The translations under genes and the position numbers were made by a program. A DNA stretch of 64,000 nt from Glandiceps talaboti (Eukaryota; Hemichordata; Enteropneusta; Spengelidae): assembly GCF_964340395.1 (NCBI RefSeq), contig NC_135564.1, forward strand, positions 21,219,902 through 21,283,901. The letters run 5' to 3'. The notes under the pieces were generated by a model, which did not search any database, was not told the origin of the DNA, and saw nothing but the letters and a program-made list of their open reading frames with translations. This document shows positions 58,784 through 64,000 of the stretch, one piece after another. The number at the start of each line of letters is the position of its first letter. The first letter of the stretch is position 1.

Positions 58784-61339
58784 CATTACAATTCTGCCGA
58801 TGCTAAAAGTAACACCTTTTAGCACCTTCTTACACCTGTACCCATATGGTGAATAACGCCACCAGCCTATGCTTTGGGGCTATGTGTAAATAAAACTTGT
58901 TTGTCTAAACTAAGCATCTTGCTGGAACTCGTTGACACCTCTCAATCCGATAATGGTCAGTAGTTGTACCTCACATCACAGACAAGAAACTGTGTTCCTT
59001 GTCTGTGCTCAGATGTTGTACCATGGCTCACAGTCCTGCTTGCAGACGGTGCACGCGTTTCGCTCAACACCGTCCTACGAAATGTAACCGTCCTATAGCG
59101 AGTGCGAAAACAAAATACTTTCGCACCAATAACAAAATAATTACATATAATTTTTTTTATAAAGCTATCAAATATTAGCAATCGGTCGAATATGTACTCA
59201 TTTTACATCTTTTTGACGATAGTAGTCGCTGGTACGATCACAAAAGGTGTCGAAATCGGAACTTTTCCAGTTCCGACTGATTTCAAAGTCCCGCCTTACA
59301 AACTCCGCCACATTTGATCGGGCGTCCGCTTGGGCATAAATTTTACGATTGAACTTGTGATTTCGGGATTTCTGGTCCTCCGGACTGGGACTAGTACTTT
59401 TGTAGCCAAGGCGAGGTAAAATTACTAAATAGTCGATTTATTGCTGATATTTGAACACAGATGCGTTAAATCTTTAGTTACTACTATACTAGCATTTCAG
59501 GTAAGCCCGGGTTTCACAACTGTCTCTTTGTAGGCGACTTACTCCGTATGCAAGCAGGGCGACATGGACCCTCAGACCACTAGTGGTCAACCGGTCTGAG
59601 ATGGATCATAGACCCTACGAAATGGATGTAGCCTAGTAGAAATGTCTGTATTTTTGAACAGTAAGGAATGTCTCTCATCAGATAGACTGTGTCCATGACT
59701 GTACAATGTTGTGTCAATCAAGGCCTCTTCGCAGGTTTGTGAAAATGATGCTGGGGACTAATCTCCGTTTCAAAAAGGGACGTTTTTCTAACTGAAAAAG
59801 GTGTTTGTTCTGAATGTTCGATAACTTGCATTTCCGTCATTTTCTCGTCTCTGTTAATTTTAGCGACGAAGGGATATGATATTCCATAGAACGCCTTTTG
59901 TTTTATCAATTACAAACAATAGCATGTGAAGGGCGATATAATGTTGCCTTGTCCGAGAAACGGGAAGTACACTAGCTGTTTTCACTTCACTGCTCACACT
60001 TACATTGAAGAGCTATGTAGTCAGTAATCTTGGCTAGTCTATTCTATTGTCAAACAGAATTTTCCCTCAAATTCAACATCACTGTCAGAATATATTCGAG
60101 AAAGGTTTACAACGTTTAAACTTTATTCATCCTGGATCCAATAGCAAGTGTACATTCTTTGATCACGGATTTGCGAGTGCAAAACATTATAAAACTTAAA
60201 AGCACGGGACTGCAATTTTGTGTTCCTTGTCTGTGTAACCTCAGATCACTGAAAATATTCATTAGTGGTCTGAGTCTGAGTTGGAACACATCTCCGTTTA
60301 TAGTGCTAGTTGTGTGTATTCACTAAGCCGTTTCAATATAATAATCATATGGATGTTTTATTTTCAACATCACGCAAACCATTGGCCTCTTTTCATGGTA
60401 GCGATTAGTCTATCTGCTAGAGCTCGGATGTTCTTCCGATACAATACGACACACGACCGAACATCGCTATCGAGGATGGAACATCCAAGGCAAGCCCTCA
60501 CTGCGAACTTCGTTCGCTTATAGTAATTAGTATCGAAAGAAAGCACGAACATCTAGCAGCAAGATTAGGTAGCGATTTGACAGACGCCAACAAAATCGAA
60601 TTTTAGACTCTAATATTACTCTTCGCACGTACAGAGTACTTTTTATAGGATAATATCATAAAAAGTGAATCAGAGCAAGCATCTAACCTAGAGTCTAAAA
60701 TCAGATTTTATCCGATAATGGATATTTGTGTAATGTCGCGTCTTCATGGGGTCAGGTGTAAAAAAGACGGGTCAAAGTTTGGAAATGTGCACTCAGAGAA
60801 CTGCGACACAACTGCTGACAGAGAGTTCTCAAATCATATTTCAGAGCTAAGGTGGCTATTGTCCTGCGTGTTCATTATAAAGCGGCCAAGTTCGCGTCAC
60901 AATTTGTAAAATAACGCTACGACATTATACTAAACAATAAAGAATAAATAAGCCTTTGAAGTTTCTGTGCTCCTACTATAAATACTTCCTATGAATCTGG
61001 CCACAGCTACTCATGTCCTAGTCTAGCTGCTAGACCTCAGGTGTTATTCCGAATTTACAATACGACAAGGATGGGCGTTCGCCGTCACAGCGAACTTCGT
61101 CGGGAGAAGCCCGAACGTCTAGCAGCAAGACAACCTCTTTCTATAGTGGTCTGAGCGCACCACGCATACAATGAAAAGATGGAAAAGAAGATTATGCAAA
61201 TACCCGACACTTCTTTATTTCTGTTGATATAGATGATGAGGCCAATTAACACATTTCTAACAGCTTAGCATATTAACTAACCTCGGATTTTCGAGGTTGG
61301 GAAGTTCTCAATTGGTCATACTTTAGCATCGGAGAGGGA
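58784..61339. other. Extra internal segment of foldback element B
   Basis: At the point where A reads AAATTCATACTGAAG, B has TTCA, then 2.56 kb, then TACTGAAG. The segment is richer in CpG than the arms, contains a 14 bp palindrome GACCACTAGTGGTC (about 59576), a CACAGACAAG stem at about 58977 and a micro-MITE at 60406. Its open frames (up to 80 codons) have no recognisable domain. It may be captured host DNA or the remnant of the original interior. Confidence 0.6.
60406..60567. mobile_element. 162 bp MITE with 9 bp target duplication (TAGTC ends)
   Basis: TAGTCTATCTGCTAGA on the left and TCTAGCAGCAAGATTA on the right. Perfect flanks GGTAGCGAT at 60397-60405 and 60568-60576. A diverged relative at about 61020-61130 shares CTGCTAGA, TTACAATACGAC, GCGAACTTCGT and TCTAGCAGCAAGA. 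Confidence 0.85.
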
Positions 61340-62527
61340 TACTGAAGAGACTAGAACAATTTAGATTAAGTTCTTTTATAAACTATCCAATAGTATGAAG
61401 GTTACCATTACAAAACCTTCAAGTTCACTTTTGCCCCAAAGTGTAAGATAAGTGAAGCACTGATTGTGAAACAGCCAAACACTTACATGGCATGTTCTGT
61501 AACTAGTGTTGTAGCTAGGTAATACATGTATTAGTATATTTTTTATGTATAGTTATTTTTGAACCCTTACATGAAGTAATATTTAAACCATTTATGAAAG
61601 AAACAGAGACAAGAACAAATATTATATGTACCACAGGCTAACGAAACTGACTGGTCCCTGACATGTGTTTGAAACTGTTTGTCATGATTTGACAAGTGTC
61701 CTGGTTGGAGAGGTACGAGCAATTTGAACAGTATACTCGAACCTGTGCATCATTTCCCTGCCAAGACATTTTTTTTCTAGCAGCAGTGGTCCATCTTTTT
61801 TTTCCATAACCCTCTCATATCCGGATTTTTTTTCAAGCAAATCCATTTGGCATCTTTTTTCCCCCAAAATCTTCCAAGCCCTCCCCCCCCCCCAGGATAT
61901 CAAATGGTCCACCTCTTACCACGTGCAACATGCTGAGGAGTACTCCCTAGCCTGTTTCATATTAATACTCGTATTATGCGTATTGAATAATCTACGAATG
62001 GCATAACGTCATTACAAAATCGCCGCATATCATGTCATCATCGCAGTATTGCATATAGTCATCTCATGTAGTCATGTCGCATGTAGTCATCTCATGTAGT
62101 CATATCGCATGTAGTCATCTCATGTAGTCATATCGCATGTAGTCATCTCATGTAGTCACATCGCATGTAGTCACCTCATGTAGTCATATCGCATGTAGTC
62201 ATCTCATGTAGTCATATCGCATGTAGTCATCTCATGTAGTCACATCGCATGTAGTCATATCGCATGTAGTCACCTCATGTAGTCATATCGCATATAGTCA
62301 TCTCATATAGTCATATCGCATAGAGTCATTGCAGTATTGCATATAGTCATTGTAGTATTGCATATAGTCATTGCAGTATTGCATATAGTCATTGCAGTAT
62401 TGCATATAGTCATTGCAGTATTGTATTTTCGAATATTGGCAGGCATTCTACGCCATAGATGGTGTGTATACAAACCGCTGATTCGAATGCGGAACAAATT
62501 TTAATACATGAAGTCGTGATCGTCTGG

Positions 62528-62623
62528 CACAGGCACTTGTTACCCGAGATATCTATCAGAATGTTTCTATCAAAATACAAGAAAATAATGAAAATATCGA
62601 TAATATTGACGTATTTGACCAGC

Positions 62624-62654
<31 letters not shown>

Positions 62655-62965
62655 AGGGTAAAATTACACTTGTTTCTGTGATCGCGCAAGTTAGTCTAAT
62701 ATTTCGCTGTGACTGAACTTGCGCGATCACAGAAACAAGCTTAAGTGCAATTTTACTCTTTTCATATATAGTTGGCTAAATACGATATTATCAACATTTT
62801 ATTGTGTTCTGATAGAAACGTTCTGATACATATCTCGGGACTTACATGATTGTAAGTGCAATTTTACTCCTTTCATATATAGTTGGCTAAATACGATATT
62901 ATCAACATTTTATTGTGTTCTGATAGAAACGTTCTGATACATATCTCGGGAAACAAGTGCCTGTG
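62528..62965. mobile_element. 438 bp hAT-like palindromic MITE
   Basis: Ends CACAGGCACTTGTTACCCGA and, reversed, CACAGGCACTTGTTTCCCGA. Long internal arms include a 20-plus bp stem around CTTGCGCGATCACAGAAACA and an (AT)n run at 62625-62650. The right arm segment CATATATAGTTGGCTAAATA is present twice. Flanks TCGTCTGG and TCGTCGGG agree in 7 of 8 bases. Confidence 0.8.
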
Positions 62966-63034
62966 TCGTCGGGTGGTGAATAAAACAATATAATTTATCT
63001 GTAAATTTAAAAAGCAGGAAAAGTATGAAAATAC

Positions 63035-63220
63035 CTTCTTATAGAATTCAAATGCTTTGGAATCCGTGACATCAAGTGGCCAAGTGATATACCGATTTGA
63101 TTTGTTAAGTTCAAAATCAATTTTTGCCAAAATTATCAATTTTGTGTGTTGGATCCGGAGATGACATTCGTTCATTAAAGATTCGCCATATTTTTCAAAT
63201 ATGGGCAACAAATATTTTAA
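63035..63220 (-). CDS. Internal exon (62 codons) of an unidentified gene
   Basis: Acceptor GCGATTTTTTTAG before 63220 and donor GTATTTTC after 63035. Phase 0 at both ends and fully open. It encodes LKYLLPIFEKYGESLMNECH, then KIDFELNKSNRYITWPLDVT and DSKAFEFYKK. The mix of charged and aromatic residues is protein-like and ends exactly at the donor. The reverse-strand frame over the same bases is a shadow. No family recognised. The MITE at 62528-62965 would lie in the following intron. Confidence 0.45.
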
Positions 63221-63370
63221 CTAAAAAAATCGCTAACTTTAAAATCAAAACCAATAGAGGTACACAAACTGGCAATCCAATTTTTCATTTAAAATCACAA
63301 TTTGGTTAGTACGATTCGTACAACCTAATGTGACTTGTGTAAATGCAGAAAATCACGTGTTTTTGTATAG

Positions 63371-63565
63371 TGATGGGTACAAAAAACGTATCTAGGTATA
63401 CCCCCACGAGTATCTGTTTATTTGCTGGTTTATTTAATTATTTTATTTGTCCCTATACTTGTCGTTCGTTTGCTTGTTCATTTGTCATTTATTTGATAGT
63501 TTGTTTTGTTTTGTTTTGTTTTGTTTTGTTTTGTTTTGTTTTGTTTTGTTTTGTTTTGTTTGTCA
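63371..63565. repeat. Interspersed repeat, copy 2, ending in (TTTTG)n
   Basis: Partner of 590-775. The pentamer run here spans about 63502-63560. Small insertions and deletions in the body (AAAACGTATCTAGGTATACC against AAAATCATATCTAGTATACC). Confidence 0.75.
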
Positions 63566-63569
63566 CGGT

Positions 63570-64000
63570 TCCTGGGTGCCCTGTGGATAAAGATTATATC
63601 CAGACCCACGTAAATGATGGGAAATTTATCAGTGCTCAAATTTCAAAATGCTAACCATGGCCACCAGGTCTTTCATATTAAAGTGAAAAGCTCTTTACCA
63701 ATGACATTGAGAAGCTATCAAAAGGGGGCGTGGCGTTAACAACACAATCGCCACTTTAACTCAATACAAAATTTAAACGTCCATATTATTATAATTTTAA
63801 CCAATCACATATCTCCTTCAAAATCATATGATCGCGATAGATTATTCCCTAGTTTAGGCTGGGGGCGCTGTGGAGAAATAAAAAAAAATTACAGCCCCAT
63901 CGCACTCTTATAAAGAGTTTTCGAAGCCCCCCCCCCCCCTTCCGACTGCACATATTCTAATGTGCAATTATACAGTACCCCCCCCCCCCCCACTTCAGAG
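63570..64000. other. No gene recognised
   Basis: Contains GGGGGCGTGGCGTTAAC at about 63725 and C-runs at 63928-63939 and 63978-63990. No splice-compatible exon seen. Confidence 0.4.

Larger units (their letters stand above)
56808..62455. mobile_element. Foldback element B (about 5.65 kb), longer relative of element A
   Basis: Same orientation as element A. The left arm is the 13-15 bp array at 56808-57215 plus the CGGCGATTTTGTAATGACGT module, but the outer end found in A is missing. The right arm (about 61900-62455) is complete and ends CATTCTACGCCA next to TA. Inside, a unit of about 240 bp with CATAGCATCTTGACAGTAAG is repeated about 2.6 times (A has about 1.25). B also has 2.56 kb (58784-61339) absent from A. 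No transposase-like protein is visible. Confidence 0.85.

Noticed and set aside
62303-62497. 64-codon frame with NTAMTIC repeats
   Set aside because: Translation of the tandem module in the right arm of foldback element B.

Overview
The window looks like AT-rich (roughly one third G+C by eye) nuclear DNA of an invertebrate metazoan. Genes are split by short to medium introns with GT/AG borders. One conserved metabolic gene spans about 15 kb. The rest is dominated by CR1/jockey-type non-LTR retrotransposons, many short inverted-repeat DNA elements with readable target-site duplications (TSDs), and very large minisatellite or satellite arrays. The foldback elements with tandem repeats inside their arms resemble the TU elements described from sea urchins. 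A marine bilaterian is therefore plausible, but the sequence alone does not fix the species.

Layout. 1-7.3 kb: interspersed repeats, a 5'-truncated retrotransposon, a frameshifted gene tail on the minus strand (3464-3788), a CpG-containing promoter region, and a small plus-strand gene of unknown function (4222-6034). 7.3-12 kb: no gene seen. 12-35 kb: one minus-strand gene for a PLP-dependent fold-type I aminotransferase. Eleven phase-compatible coding exons were assembled by hand from 27638 down to 13531 (440 codons), with a tentative last exon at 12002-12067 and a tentative leader exon near 35.1-35.2 kb. Its introns hold tandem repeats, a TTAA-flanked MITE, an inverted repeat pair around exons 2-7, a duplicated splice donor and, upstream of exon 1, a 4.6 kb minisatellite. 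34-38 kb: CpG-richer DNA, small DNA transposons and a 2.6 kb foldback element. 39.9-43 kb: a frameshifted non-LTR retrotransposon with endonuclease and reverse transcriptase. 43.3-43.9 kb: an ORF broken by a MITE and by a poly(A)-only insertion. 44.6-45.5 kb: an apparently intronless gene with a TATA box and CCAAT boxes, encoding an unrecognised 195-residue hydrophobic protein. 46.4-49.5 kb: a satellite of about 160 bp units carrying two ATGCAAAT octamers per unit. 51.4-51.8 kb: three tiny coding exons of an unidentified plus-strand gene. 51.8-56.3 kb: a diverged direct repeat pair around a 51 bp minisatellite. 56.5-62.5 kb: a second, longer foldback copy. 63.0-63.2 kb: a 62-codon exon on the minus strand.

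There is no operon-like cooperation between genes. The unifying theme is mobile-element activity. At least five kinds of small inverted-repeat element are defined by sequence (8 bp, 9 bp with CAATCTGATT ends, 9 bp with TAGTC ends, TTAA and TA target sites). Several sit on functional gene parts: a splice-acceptor pyrimidine tract, an ORF and a promoter region. Runs of C or G of 10-22 bases occur at many places (for example 4645-4666, 21490s, 26210s, 50886-50901, 63928-63939) and may carry length errors.
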